Shown here one piece after another: positions 5,513 to 12,956 of a stretch of 18,829 nt of DNA. The notes beneath the pieces were generated by a model that was not told the DNA's origin, searched no databases, and saw only the letters and a program-made list of their open reading frames with translations. Each line of letters starts with the position of its first letter. Positions within the stretch are counted from its first letter, which is position 1. The position numbers and the translations under genes are program-made. The DNA comes from BMS3B sp964501105. GTDB lineage: Archaea; Hydrothermarchaeota; Hydrothermarchaeia; Hydrothermarchaeales; BMS3B. Location of the stretch: NCBI GenBank assembly GCA_964501105.1, contig CAZCRG010000024.1, forward strand, positions 1-18,829, written 5' to 3'.

Positions 5513-6385
5513 ATGCATTTGCAGGAAGATTCTGAAAAAGAGCTCAGATTTGCTCTAATTTTAACCTTCTCTATTTTCTTCATGGAAGTGGCAGGTGGAA
5601 TAATCTCCAACAGCTTGGCCTTGATAAGCGACTCAGTTCATGTGCTTGGCGATGCCTTTTCTCTGCTTTTGAGCTACCTGGCGATTAAGATTGCCCAGAA
5701 GCCTCCAAATCTCAGCAAGACCTTTGGCTACCATAGATTTGAGGTTCTTGCAGCCCTTGTAAATGGTTCCACACTGAGCTTAATCTCTATAGCAATATTC
5801 TATAAGGCCTACCAGAGGCTGGTAACACCTTCGGAGGTTGACTCTGTCACCATGCTTGCAGTGGCATCTGTAGGTCTGGTTGTAAACCTTTTCTTGGCTA
5901 AAAGACTTCACAGCCATGCTGAAGAGGACCTGAATATAAAAAGCGCCTTCCTTCATGTTGTTGGCGATGCTTTAGCTTCTGTGGCTGTTATTGCAGGCGG
6001 AATAATAATATACTTCACCGGCAGGTATACAGTTGACCCTCTGCTGAGCTTTCTTATAGGAGGTCTAATACTCTTTGGCTCCTTCAGGATTGTTAGGGAA
6101 TCCCTCCATATACTCCTGGAGGGTACACCAAAGCATATTGACCTTGAAGTGGTTAAGAAAGATTTGCTTAGCATTGAAGGCGTTGTGGATGTTCATGACC
6201 TCCATGCCTGGGCTATCTGCTCTCATATTAATGTTGCCAGCGCTCATATTGCAGTTGAGGATAAGAGGATGAGTGAAGTGGCAGAAATAAATAATAAGGT
6301 AATTGAGAAGTTTAAGGAGCACAGAATAAATCACGCCACAGTTCAGTTTGAATGTTATGGAAGCGAATGCACCATGGAGCACTGA
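5513..6385 (+). CDS. Cation diffusion facilitator (CDF) transporter, zinc-type
   Basis: 290 residues with the CDF architecture: about six transmembrane segments in residues 10-195 and a cytoplasmic ferredoxin-like domain (about 200-285; VHDLHAWAICSHINVASAHI). The transport-site ligands are H43/D47 in TM2 (SDSVHVLGDAFS) and H148/D152 in TM5 (HVVGDALAS), the HxxxD/HxxxD pattern typical of zinc exporters. It would expel Zn2+ or similar ions by proton antiport. The C terminus adds two cysteines and a histidine (ECYGSECTMEH). The gene begins 1 nt after hisF (SD GAGG 5502-5505 inside hisF) and ends 4 nt before hisH, so it is embedded in a histidine operon, an unusual neighbour. Confidence 0.93.
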   Translation: MHLQEDSEKELRFALILTFSIFFMEVAGGIISNSLALISDSVHVLGDAFSLLLSYLAIKIAQKPPNLSKTFGYHRFEVLAALVNGSTLSLISIAIFYKAYQRLVTPSEVDSVTMLAVASVGLVVNLFLAKRLHSHAEEDLNIKSAFLHVVGDALASVAVIAGGIIIYFTGRYTVDPLLSFLIGGLILFGSFRIVRESLHILLEGTPKHIDLEVVKKDLLSIEGVVDVHDLHAWAICSHINVASAHIAVEDKRMSEVAEINNKVIEKFKEHRINHATVQFECYGSECTMEH

Positions 6386-6389
6386 TAAG

Positions 6390-6992
6390 ATGAGGATAGC
6401 TATAATAGATTACGGAATGGGAAATCTGAGGAGTGTTTATAGAGCCCTGGAGTATGCCAAAGCTAAGCCCGTAATAACATCAAGTGTTGAGGAGATTGAG
6501 GCAAGTGATGCATTAATTCTCCCAGGCGTGGGAGCCTTTGAAGATGCCATGGCAAACCTCCTGCCTCTCAGAGAGGTTATAATTAAAAGTGCTCAGGAAA
6601 AACCCCTTCTCGGTATCTGCCTGGGCCTGCAGCTTTTCTTTACTGAGAGTGAGGAGTCTGAGCTGGGAGAAAAGGGTTTAGACCTGATTAAGGGTAAGGT
6701 GATTAGGCTCCCAGAAAATGTTAAAATTCCCCACATGGGGTGGAATGGTATTGAGATTAAGAAGGAGAGCAGGCTTCTTGATGGAATTAAAAATGGCGAG
6801 TACTTCTACTTTGTCCACTCCTACTATGCAGTGCCAGAGGAGGATGTTGTGGTTGCAACCACAGGCTATTCTGTCGAGGTCCCTGCTGTGGTGGAGAAGG
6901 GCTCAGTTTTTGCCACCCAGTTCCACCCCGAGAAGAGCGGAAAGGCTGGCTTGAGGATAATTAAAAATTTTGTGGAAATAGCAAGGGGATAG
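6390..6992 (+). CDS. hisH: Imidazole glycerol phosphate synthase, glutamine amidotransferase subunit HisH
   Basis: 200 residues, a class I glutaminase that hydrolyses glutamine and channels ammonia into HisF. The triad is complete: C77 in LLGICLGLQL, H179 and E181 in TQFHPEKSG. The N terminus MRIAIIDYGMGNLRSV is canonical. The same frame is open further upstream to an ATG at 6348, but that would overlap the transporter gene and add 14 residues unrelated to HisH, so I start at 6390; this gives the normal family length. GGAG at 6376-6379 may act as a distant SD; coupling to the transporter stop 4 nt upstream is also likely. HisF lies two genes upstream, so both halves of the enzyme come from one operon. 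Confidence 0.96.
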   Translation: MRIAIIDYGMGNLRSVYRALEYAKAKPVITSSVEEIEASDALILPGVGAFEDAMANLLPLREVIIKSAQEKPLLGICLGLQLFFTESEESELGEKGLDLIKGKVIRLPENVKIPHMGWNGIEIKKESRLLDGIKNGEYFYFVHSYYAVPEEDVVVATTGYSVEVPAVVEKGSVFATQFHPEKSGKAGLRIIKNFVEIARG

Positions 6993-7036
6993 ATATACAA
7001 TTAATAGTGCCCATGTAAACCCTTTACTATAGCTCA

Positions 7037-7621
7037 ATGCTGAAGCTTGTGATTTTTGATATGGATGGAACTCTTGTGGAGTTCAATCTTAATTTTGGAG
7101 AAATTAAAAGAAGAATAGCTGACGGCGAAATAGAGGGCACCATTCTTGAGTATATTTCAGGGCTTGAGAGTGAGGAGAAGAGAAGAGCTGAGAGGATTCT
7201 TAGAGAGTATGAGGTGAAGGCTGCAGAGAGGGCCTATTTACTGCCACATGCTCGGGACCTACTTAAGTTTCTTGACTTAAAGGGAATAAAAAAGGCTCTC
7301 TTTACAAGGAATAACAGAAGTGCAGTGGAGATAGTGATGAGAAAATTTAATTTGAAGTTTGATATTATATCAACAAGAGAGGATGGCGAAGTTAAGCCTT
7401 CTGGCGAGCAGGTGAAGAAAATTCTGAAGCTCCTCAGGGTTAAGCCAGAAGAGGCCCTTGTTGTGGGCGACCATGAATTTGACTTCCAGGCTGCAAGAGC
7501 TTCAGGGGTAAAGGCTGTCCTCCTTAAAGGTAGGTTCTCCGAAGAGATTGAAGGAAAGGCAGATTATATTGTTAACAATCTTAAAGAGCTGGAAGAGGTG
7601 ATTTTACGGATTCAAGGGTAA
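7037..7621 (+). CDS. HAD superfamily hydrolase (phosphoglycolate phosphatase-like)
   Basis: 194 residues with HAD motifs: D8/D10 (VIFDMDGTLVEF), T90 in ALFTRNN, K120 in GEVKPSGEQ, and D145/D149 (VVGDHEFDF). The helical cap is small, about 18-70. It probably removes phosphate from a small metabolite. It follows hisH by 44 bp with no SD, so it could be leaderless or read from the his operon. Because histidine synthesis needs a histidinol-phosphate phosphatase and HAD enzymes fill that step in some archaea, the location makes that role possible, but no residue seen here proves it. Its TAA (7619-7621) overlaps the first codons of the region homologous to D-aminoacyl-tRNA deacylase. Confidence 0.88.
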   Translation: MLKLVIFDMDGTLVEFNLNFGEIKRRIADGEIEGTILEYISGLESEEKRRAERILREYEVKAAERAYLLPHARDLLKFLDLKGIKKALFTRNNRSAVEIVMRKFNLKFDIISTREDGEVKPSGEQVKKILKLLRVKPEEALVVGDHEFDFQAARASGVKAVLLKGRFSEEIEGKADYIVNNLKELEEVILRIQG

Positions 7622-7710
7622 TAGTCACATCCCAGAAAGATACTGCTGGAAGAAATATCTTCAAGGCATTTAAGAAATTAGGCTTTAAAGAGGATGGAAG
7701 CTTTGAAGGC

Positions 7711-8853
7711 ATGCCCTTTCTGAGAAAGGGCGATATAGTTGCAATAGCCACAGAAAGAGGGCAGGTGGAAGCTGAGCATCTTGATGAGTACTTTTCGCCA
7801 GAATACTATGTTTTTGCCACAAGGCATAGAAGTGAAAGCGGAATTAAAACTCTTACTGTGCATGTGCCCGGGAATCTTACCTCTGAAGTCAAGGTTGGAG
7901 GTAAACCTAAGGAGCTTGCTTTTGCTCACCCCAGTGCCATGAAGGCTGCCCTTCTTGAGCTTATGAGGCAGAGAGATAAGCTTGGTCTGGACTATAAGGT
8001 TTCCCTTGAAGCTACCCACCATGGTCCAACTTCTTTAAAGAAGCCTGTTCTCTTTGTTGAGGTGGGCTCTACAGAGAGAGAATGGAAGGACTCCAAGGCT
8101 GTACTGGCTGTTGCCAAAGCTGCTGTAAGAGCAGCTGAAAACAGAGAGAAGTTTCCCTCCTGCCTTGGTGCAGGAGGCAACCATTATGCTCCCAGGCACA
8201 GTGAGGTGGTTCTCAAGTCGCCCTATGCCATTGGACATATAATCCCAAGCTATGCCATCAGTGCTCTTGACTTTGAGGTTTTCCAGCAGGCTGTTGAGAA
8301 AACGGGAGCAGAGTTTGCCTATCTGGACTGGAAGGGTATGAAGAGGGAGGAAAGAGAAAAAATTATTGACTACTGCTCACAGCTTTCTCTGCCTGTGAAA
8401 AAGGGTAGAGAGCTCATGAAGAAGGCTCGAGATAGCAGAGAGCTCAATATAGATCTGAAGCTCTTCTCAGAGGCTGAGAAGGTTGGGGGAAGTTTCCTGA
8501 AGAAGATTAAAAAGAATCTTGAAGTGGAGCGAGATGAGAAGGGAGAGGCTAAAAAAGTGCTCTCAGGTAACATACAGGAGATAGAGGTTATGAGGGCAGT
8601 GCTGGAGGATTTAAGGAGTAAGTACAGGCTAGAGGTAGAGGGAGAGGAACTTGTGCTTGAGACTCTTGCTTTCAGTCCTGAGAAGGCAAAGGCTCTGGGG
8701 GTGAAGCCAGGTCCTGACTTTTCCCTTCTCGCCAGCGGTAAAAGTATAGAGGTTAATGGAAAAACTGTAACTCCAGAGATGGTCACCACAAAGAAAATTA
8801 AAAGAATGAGAGTTTCAGAAAAGTGGCTTGACTGGGTAAGGCAAAACGTTTAA
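7711..8853 (+). CDS. dtdA: D-aminoacyl-tRNA deacylase, archaeal DtdA type, with C-terminal extension; true start uncertain
   Basis: 380 residues from the first in-frame ATG. DtdA frees D-amino acids from mischarged tRNA. Family signatures are clear: FATRHRSESG, LTVHVPGN, the metal-site loops EATHHGPT and GGNHYAPRHSE, FVEVGSTEREW, GHIIPSYA and LDWKGM. Homology continues 30 codons upstream of the ATG (7618-7710; VIVTSQKDTAGRNIFKAFKK then LGFKEDG), matching the family N terminus, but no ATG, GTG or TTG lies in frame between the stop at 7582-7584 and 7711. Either a rare start is used (for example ATA at 7621), one base is wrong (AGG for ATG at 7615), or a shortened protein is made. Beyond the roughly 270-residue core is an extension of about 140 residues containing VKPGPDFSLLASGKSIEVNG, similar to extensions I recall in other euryarchaeal members. 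Confidence 0.9.
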   Translation: MPFLRKGDIVAIATERGQVEAEHLDEYFSPEYYVFATRHRSESGIKTLTVHVPGNLTSEVKVGGKPKELAFAHPSAMKAALLELMRQRDKLGLDYKVSLEATHHGPTSLKKPVLFVEVGSTEREWKDSKAVLAVAKAAVRAAENREKFPSCLGAGGNHYAPRHSEVVLKSPYAIGHIIPSYAISALDFEVFQQAVEKTGAEFAYLDWKGMKREEREKIIDYCSQLSLPVKKGRELMKKARDSRELNIDLKLFSEAEKVGGSFLKKIKKNLEVERDEKGEAKKVLSGNIQEIEVMRAVLEDLRSKYRLEVEGEELVLETLAFSPEKAKALGVKPGPDFSLLASGKSIEVNGKTVTPEMVTTKKIKRMRVSEKWLDWVRQNV

Positions 8854-8888
8854 ATATTCATAAAAGTGTAATCAAGATAAAAGGAGGC
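8848..8888 (+). promoter_or_regulatory. ftsZ promoter TATA box and Shine-Dalgarno that decides the start
   Basis: GTTTAAATA (8848-8856) overlaps the dtdA stop codon and lies 38-46 nt before the ftsZ start. The SD GGAGG is at 8883-8887: only 1 nt separates it from ATG 8889, but 7 nt from TTG 8895. Other SD-led genes in the window use 5-9 nt, favouring the TTG. Confidence 0.55.
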
Positions 8889-8894
8889 ATGACT

Positions 8895-10028
8895 TTGGAC
8901 ACCATCATCAGGGAAGCTTTAAAAAATGCCGAGATGGGTTATGAGAATCCCAAAGGATTAACTGTTACTTCTCCCGGAAAAAGTGATTTTGACAGAGAGC
9001 TCGAGGAGCTCTTAGCCAGAACAAAAGCAAGGATAGTTGTAGTGGGTGCAGGAGGTGCAGGAAACAACACTATAAGCAGACTTATGGAGGTGGGAATAGA
9101 AGGGGCAGATACTGTAGCTGTCAACACTGATGCTCAGGACCTTCTCTATACCACAGCAGACAGAAAGCTGCTTATAGGCAAGGAGTTGACAGGAGGCCTT
9201 GGAGCAGGCTCCATACCTCAGATAGGTGAGGAGGCTGCCAAGGAGAGTGAAGAGGATATTAAGGAGGTAATAGAGGGTGCAGATATTGTTTTTATAACCT
9301 GTGGTCTTGGAGGTGGCACAGGAACTGGCTCTGCACCTGTAGTGGCGAGTATTGCTCAGAAGCTTGGAGCTTTGACTGTAGCCATAGTCACCTTTCCCTT
9401 TGCCATGGAGGGTCTGAGGAGAAGAAGTAATGCTGAAATGGGTCTTGAGAAGCTGAGAAAGGAGACTGACACTGTAATTGTTATTCCCAATGATAAGCTC
9501 CTTGAGATAGCTCCCAACCTGCCTTTGCCTGCTGCGTTTAAAGTGGCAGATGAAATCCTTGTGAGGGCTGTAAAGGGTATAGCTGAGCTAATAACCAGGC
9601 CAGGCTTAATCAACCTGGACTTTGCTGATGTAAGGGCAGTCATGGAAGATGGCGGCGTGGCAATGATAGGTATGGGTGAGAGCGATACTGAAAATAGAGC
9701 AGTTGAAGCCATTGAGAAGGCTATAAACTCACCTCTTCTCAGTGTTGATATAACTGGAGCCAAAGGTGCTCTTATTAATGTGGTTGGCGGCGAGGACCTA
9801 ACCCTGTCTGAAGCTGAAAAAGTAGTTGAGGTGGTGAGTGAGCGCCTAGATCCTAGAGCCAATATAATCTGGGGCGCTCAGATTCAGAATGACCTCAAGG
9901 GAATGCTCAGAGTTATGCTTGTAATAACTGGAGTTAAGAGCAAGCAGATTCTTGGCACTGAGGCTGCAGGACTTCAGGAGAAAGAGGAGGACCTTAAGAG
10001 CAAACTTGGAATAGACTTTCTTGATTAG
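8895..10028 (+). CDS. ftsZ: Cell division GTPase FtsZ
   Basis: About 377 residues. A 45-residue N-terminal arm leads into the GTPase: IVVVGAGGAGNNTISRL, the tubulin signature GGGTGTGSAPV, RRRSNAE, VIPNDKLLEI, and the synergy (T7) loop NLDFADVRAV, then the C-terminal tubulin-like domain (IIWGAQIQNDLKGMLRVMLV). It polymerises at mid-cell to drive division. The ATG at 8889 lies 1 nt from the SD, whereas TTG at 8895 lies 7 nt away and gives MDTIIREALKNAE, resembling the start of euryarchaeal FtsZ1; I therefore use TTG, while 8889 remains the conventional alternative. uL1 in the same block also starts with TTG. secE follows 8 nt downstream, the ftsZ-secE-spt5 order common in euryarchaea. Confidence 0.96.
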   Translation: MDTIIREALKNAEMGYENPKGLTVTSPGKSDFDRELEELLARTKARIVVVGAGGAGNNTISRLMEVGIEGADTVAVNTDAQDLLYTTADRKLLIGKELTGGLGAGSIPQIGEEAAKESEEDIKEVIEGADIVFITCGLGGGTGTGSAPVVASIAQKLGALTVAIVTFPFAMEGLRRRSNAEMGLEKLRKETDTVIVIPNDKLLEIAPNLPLPAAFKVADEILVRAVKGIAELITRPGLINLDFADVRAVMEDGGVAMIGMGESDTENRAVEAIEKAINSPLLSVDITGAKGALINVVGGEDLTLSEAEKVVEVVSERLDPRANIIWGAQIQNDLKGMLRVMLVITGVKSKQILGTEAAGLQEKEEDLKSKLGIDFLD

Positions 10029-10036
10029 GTGTAAAT

Positions 10037-10255
10037 ATGGCAGAAGTAAGCATACCCCGGGTGGCCTTGCCCACTAAGGCCGAACTCCAGGCGAAGATGA
10101 AGGAGTGGTACAGGGTTGTGAAGCTGGCAAGAAAGCCAAGAAAAGTAGAGTTTATGAATGTTGCAAAGATAACAGGGCTTGGTATAGTTGTAGTGGGCTT
10201 TATAGGATTTATTATAAAACTACTATCATACTATGCAGCCCTTATTGCAAAATAG
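10037..10255 (+). CDS. secE: Preprotein translocase subunit SecE (Sec61 gamma)
   Basis: 72 residues: an amphipathic N-terminal part with KAELQAKMKEWYRVVKLARK (about 14-33), then one transmembrane helix from about 46 to 68 (ITGLGIVVVGFIGFIIKLLS). This is the length and layout of archaeal SecE, which clamps the SecY channel. The SD AGGTG (10027-10031) overlaps the ftsZ stop, with a 5-nt spacer, so the gene is probably translated from the ftsZ mRNA. Sequence conservation in this family is low, but position between ftsZ and spt5 supports the assignment. A longer overlapping plus-strand frame at 10105-10374 is a shadow. Confidence 0.9.
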   Translation: MAEVSIPRVALPTKAELQAKMKEWYRVVKLARKPRKVEFMNVAKITGLGIVVVGFIGFIIKLLSYYAALIAK

Positions 10256-10276
10256 ATGAGGTCGTTAATAGGAAAA

Positions 10277-10340
10277 ATTTATATATTACAAAACAATCAC
10301 TTCTTTTAGTCCTACTTTTATTTATTTATGGAGGAAACCT
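10277..10340 (+). promoter_or_regulatory. Promoter and Shine-Dalgarno for the spt5-ribosomal protein operon
   Basis: The 85-bp gap after secE holds a strong TATA box ATTTATATA (10277-10285), a pyrimidine-rich leader (about 10300-10327) and the SD GGAGG (10330-10334) 6 nt before the spt5 ATG. This suggests that spt5 and the following four ribosomal genes have their own promoter, in addition to any read-through from ftsZ-secE. Confidence 0.65.
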
Positions 10341-10808
10341 ATGGCAAAGATTTATGCTGTTAAAACCACTGTAGGACAGGAGCGCAATGTAGCAGAGATG
10401 CTCAGCCTTAGAGCTGAGAAGGAAGGATTTAATGTATACTCTGTACTGGTGTCCAATGAAATCAGAGGTTATATACTAGTGGAAGCTCAGGATAAGACTG
10501 AGATAGAAAAGAGTTTACGAGGAGTAAGCCATGCTCGAGGGCTGGTTAAAGGTGAGATACCCTTTGCAGAAGTGGAAAAGTTCCTTGAGCCCAAGTCCAT
10601 TGTAACCAAGGTAGAGCAGGGTGATATAGTCGAGCTTATTAGCGGGCCCTTCAGAGGTGAAAAGGCAAGAGTGGTGAGAGTTGACCAGAAGAAAGAGAAG
10701 ATTACAGTTGAGCTTTTTGAAGCTACTGTGCCTATACCTGTAACAGTCGATGGTGAGAGTATTAGAGTGGTTAAGAAGGAGGTTTCAGAAGATGAAACAA
10801 GTGGTTGA
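10341..10808 (+). CDS. spt5: Transcription elongation factor Spt5 (NusG homologue)
   Basis: 155 residues: an NGN domain (about 1-82, MAKIYAVKTTVGQERNVAEM, RGYILVEA, RGVSHARGLVKGEIPF) that clamps RNA polymerase with Spt4, and a KOW domain (about 91-146, VEQGDIVELISGPFRGEKAR) that can contact ribosomal protein uS10 or other factors. The length is typical of archaeal Spt5, with a short acidic tail. The last 17 nt overlap uL11, whose SD (AAGGAGGT, 10776-10783) lies inside the spt5 coding sequence. Linkage to secE upstream and L11-L1-L10-L12 downstream mirrors the bacterial secE-nusG-rplKAJL order. Confidence 0.96.
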   Translation: MAKIYAVKTTVGQERNVAEMLSLRAEKEGFNVYSVLVSNEIRGYILVEAQDKTEIEKSLRGVSHARGLVKGEIPFAEVEKFLEPKSIVTKVEQGDIVELISGPFRGEKARVVRVDQKKEKITVELFEATVPIPVTVDGESIRVVKKEVSEDETSG

Positions 10809-11271
10809 GTCTCTTGTTGACGGCGGCAAGGCGAGTGCTGGTCCTCCTCTGGGCCCTGCTCTGGGTCCTCTCGGGGTAAATATCGGCCAAGTTGTCGCCC
10901 AAATTAACGAGAAGACTAAAGATTTTCAGGGAATGAAGGTACCTGTGAAGATTATTGTGGACCCTGCCACAAAGCAGTTTGAGATTGAGGTGGGTGTTCC
11001 CCCTACCAGTGCTCTTGTACTTAAAGAGGCTGGCATTGAGAAGGGCTCAGGCGAAGCCAAGACTAACCTTGTAGCAGACCTGAAAATGGAGCAGGTGGTC
11101 AAGATAGCAAAGATGAAGCGGGATTCTATGCTGGCTGCCAGCCTGAAGGCTGCTGCAAAGGAAGTTGTAGGCACCTGCCTGAGCATGGGAATAAGTATTG
11201 AGGGAAAGCCTGCCAAGGAGATTTTAGAGGACATTGATGCAGGGAAATATGACGATAACTTTAAAGAGTGA
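10792..11271 (+). CDS. rpl11: 50S ribosomal protein uL11
   Basis: 159 residues beginning MKQVVESLVDGGKASAGPPL with the diagnostic proline-rich GPALGPLGVNIGQVVAQIN, which contacts the GTPase-associated rRNA, and the RNA-binding C-terminal domain (about 70-145, VPPTSALVLKEAGIEKGSG). The same frame is open back to an ATG at 10750, but those 14 extra codons lie within spt5 and are not L11-like; ATG 10792 has an SD 8 nt upstream. The protein ends with a short charged tail. The spt5 overlap suggests translational coupling. Confidence 0.97.
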   Translation: MKQVVESLVDGGKASAGPPLGPALGPLGVNIGQVVAQINEKTKDFQGMKVPVKIIVDPATKQFEIEVGVPPTSALVLKEAGIEKGSGEAKTNLVADLKMEQVVKIAKMKRDSMLAASLKAAAKEVVGTCLSMGISIEGKPAKEILEDIDAGKYDDNFKE

Positions 11272-11280
11272 GGTGATAAA

Positions 11281-11931
11281 TTGGCTCTGACTACCGATGC
11301 TATTGCAAAGACGGTAGGAGAGGTCAAGGCTAAGGCAAAGAAGAGAAACTTTGTCCAGAGCGTTGACCTCGCAATAAATCTGAAGGATATAGATCTGAAA
11401 AAGCCTGAGAACAGAATAAATGAAGAGCTTGCCCTACCCAAAGGCAGGGGAAAGAAGCTCAAAGTGGCGGTTATAGCAGACGGCGAGATGGCTCTTCAAG
11501 CCAAGGAGGTTGCAGATAGAGTTATAACCAAAGAGGAGCTTGAAGAGCTTGCAAAAGACAAAAAAGCTGCGAAAAAGATTGCCAATGATATAGATTTCTT
11601 TATTGCCCAGTCAGACCTCATGACCACTGTGGGTAGATTTCTGGGTCCCGTTCTTGGTCCCAGAGGCAAAATTCCAAAGCCTCTGCCCCCTGGAGCGCCA
11701 ATAGCTCCTTTAGCGGATAGGCTGAGAAAGACTGTAAGGCTGAGAAGTAAGGATAAGCCTGTTATACATGTAGCAGTTGGTACAGAAGATATGAGCGATG
11801 AGGACATAGCGGAGAATATAGAGACAGTTCTAACACATCTTGAGAGGCGCCTTGAGAAGGGATTCAACAATATAAGGTCAGTGTATATTAAAACAACCAT
11901 GGGACCAAGTGTCAGGCTGGAGGTTAAGTAA
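11281..11931 (+). CDS. rpl1: 50S ribosomal protein uL1
   Basis: 216 residues with the L1 fold: KVAVIADGEMALQAKEVADR, the signature MTTVGRFLGPVLGPRGKIPK near 121-140, VAVGTEDMSDEDIAENIETV, and the C-terminal NIRSVYIKTTMGPSVRLEVK. It forms the mobile L1 stalk near the ribosomal exit site. The start is TTG at 11281, preceded by GAGGTGA (11270-11276), which overlaps the uL11 stop; no better ATG exists before the conserved domain. In methanogens L1 represses its own operon by binding its mRNA near the start of the L1 gene; I did not identify that hairpin here with confidence. Confidence 0.97.
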   Translation: MALTTDAIAKTVGEVKAKAKKRNFVQSVDLAINLKDIDLKKPENRINEELALPKGRGKKLKVAVIADGEMALQAKEVADRVITKEELEELAKDKKAAKKIANDIDFFIAQSDLMTTVGRFLGPVLGPRGKIPKPLPPGAPIAPLADRLRKTVRLRSKDKPVIHVAVGTEDMSDEDIAENIETVLTHLERRLEKGFNNIRSVYIKTTMGPSVRLEVK

Positions 11932-12941
11932 TGACCCAGGTAGCTAAATGGAAGATTGAAGAAGTTGATAATCTTGCCCGACTTATTAAGGAGTATCCCG
12001 TGGTGGGCATTGTAAATATGGAGAGCATACCAGCAAGGACTATACAGAAGCTCAGGAGAGATTTCAGAGATACTGCTCTCATAAGAATGTCAAAGAAGAG
12101 ACTCATGATCCGCGCTATAGAGAAGGCAGCACAGGAAGAGAAGAGTATTGAGAATCTCAAGGAGCATGTATCAAAACAGCCCGCCTTTATTTTCTCGAAG
12201 CTGAACTCCTTCAAGCTTTACAATCTTCTCCAGAAGAATAAGGCTCCAGCACCTGCTAAGCCCAATGTTGAGGCTCCCAAGGATATTGTAATCCCCAAGG
12301 GAAATCTTGGCGTGCCCGCTGGACCTCTTCTGGGTGAACTTCAGTCTTTAGGTGTGCAGACTGCCATTGAAGGTGGAAAAATTGCTGTGAAGGCTGACAA
12401 GGTTGTTGTTAAAAAGGGTGAGATAATAACTGAAAAGGTGGCAAATATTTTAAATAAGATTGGAATAGAGCCCATGGAAATTGGCTTAGACCTTCTTGCT
12501 GCCTACGAAGATGAAACAGTCTTTCTCCCTGATGTTCTTGATGTAAGTCCAGAAGAGTTTATTGAAAAAATGGCCTTTGCATATCAGCAGGCAGTCAATT
12601 TAAGTATTAATTCAGGCTTCCTTACCAGAGAAACCTCAGAGATTGCTGTTGTTAAAGCCTTTAGAGAGGCAGTTGCTGTTGCACTCGAGGCTGCAATATT
12701 TGAGCCTGAGGTTATGGATAAACTCCTCGCTAAAGCCAATATGCAGATGTTAGCATTGGCACAGAGGCTCAGCGATGAAGCTCTCGATGAAGAGCTGAAG
12801 TCAAATGTTCAGAGTAATATATCTGTAGAACCTCAGACTCAACCTTCAGAGGAAAAGCAAACTGAAGAAGAAGAGGAAAAGGAAGATGAAGAGGTCAGTG
12901 AAGAGGAAGCAATTGGTGGTTTAGGTGCCTTATTTGGCTAA
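11931..12941 (+). CDS. rpl10: 50S ribosomal protein uL10 (P0)
   Basis: 336 residues. The N-terminal part (1-110) binds 23S rRNA (ESIPARTIQKLRRDFR, MSKKRLMIRAIEKA); the middle carries the archaeal/eukaryotic P0 insertion (VIPKGNLGVPAGPLLGELQS, GIEPMEIGLDLLAAYEDETV); then come helices that dock P1 dimers, and an acidic tail ending EEEAIGGLGALFG. It is the base of the ribosomal stalk that recruits translational GTPases. The ATG shares one base with the uL1 TAA (TAATG), and the SD GGAGG (11919-11923) lies within uL1 with a 7-nt spacer, so synthesis is coupled. The tail is nearly the same as that of P1, as expected for the shared factor-binding motif. Confidence 0.97.
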   Translation: MTQVAKWKIEEVDNLARLIKEYPVVGIVNMESIPARTIQKLRRDFRDTALIRMSKKRLMIRAIEKAAQEEKSIENLKEHVSKQPAFIFSKLNSFKLYNLLQKNKAPAPAKPNVEAPKDIVIPKGNLGVPAGPLLGELQSLGVQTAIEGGKIAVKADKVVVKKGEIITEKVANILNKIGIEPMEIGLDLLAAYEDETVFLPDVLDVSPEEFIEKMAFAYQQAVNLSINSGFLTRETSEIAVVKAFREAVAVALEAAIFEPEVMDKLLAKANMQMLALAQRLSDEALDEELKSNVQSNISVEPQTQPSEEKQTEEEEEKEDEEVSEEEAIGGLGALFG

Positions 12942-12956
12942 TAGGAGGTGAAAAAT

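Noticed and set aside
7026..7036. ACTATAGCTCA at 7026-7036 repeated at about 13579-13589 as a shared regulatory site
   Set aside because: Only 11 bases match, flanks differ and the contexts are unrelated; this could be chance.
8370..8789. 139-residue minus-strand ORF inside dtdA and similar Ser-rich long antisense ORFs (for example 9356-9862, 10926-11462, 11496-11900)
   Set aside because: Serine- and leucine-rich antisense shadows of Glu/Lys-rich genes with no own SD or homology.
10105..10374. Plus-strand 89-residue ORF across secE and the spt5 promoter
   Set aside because: Shadow frame of secE running through a strong TATA box and SD; no family resemblance.
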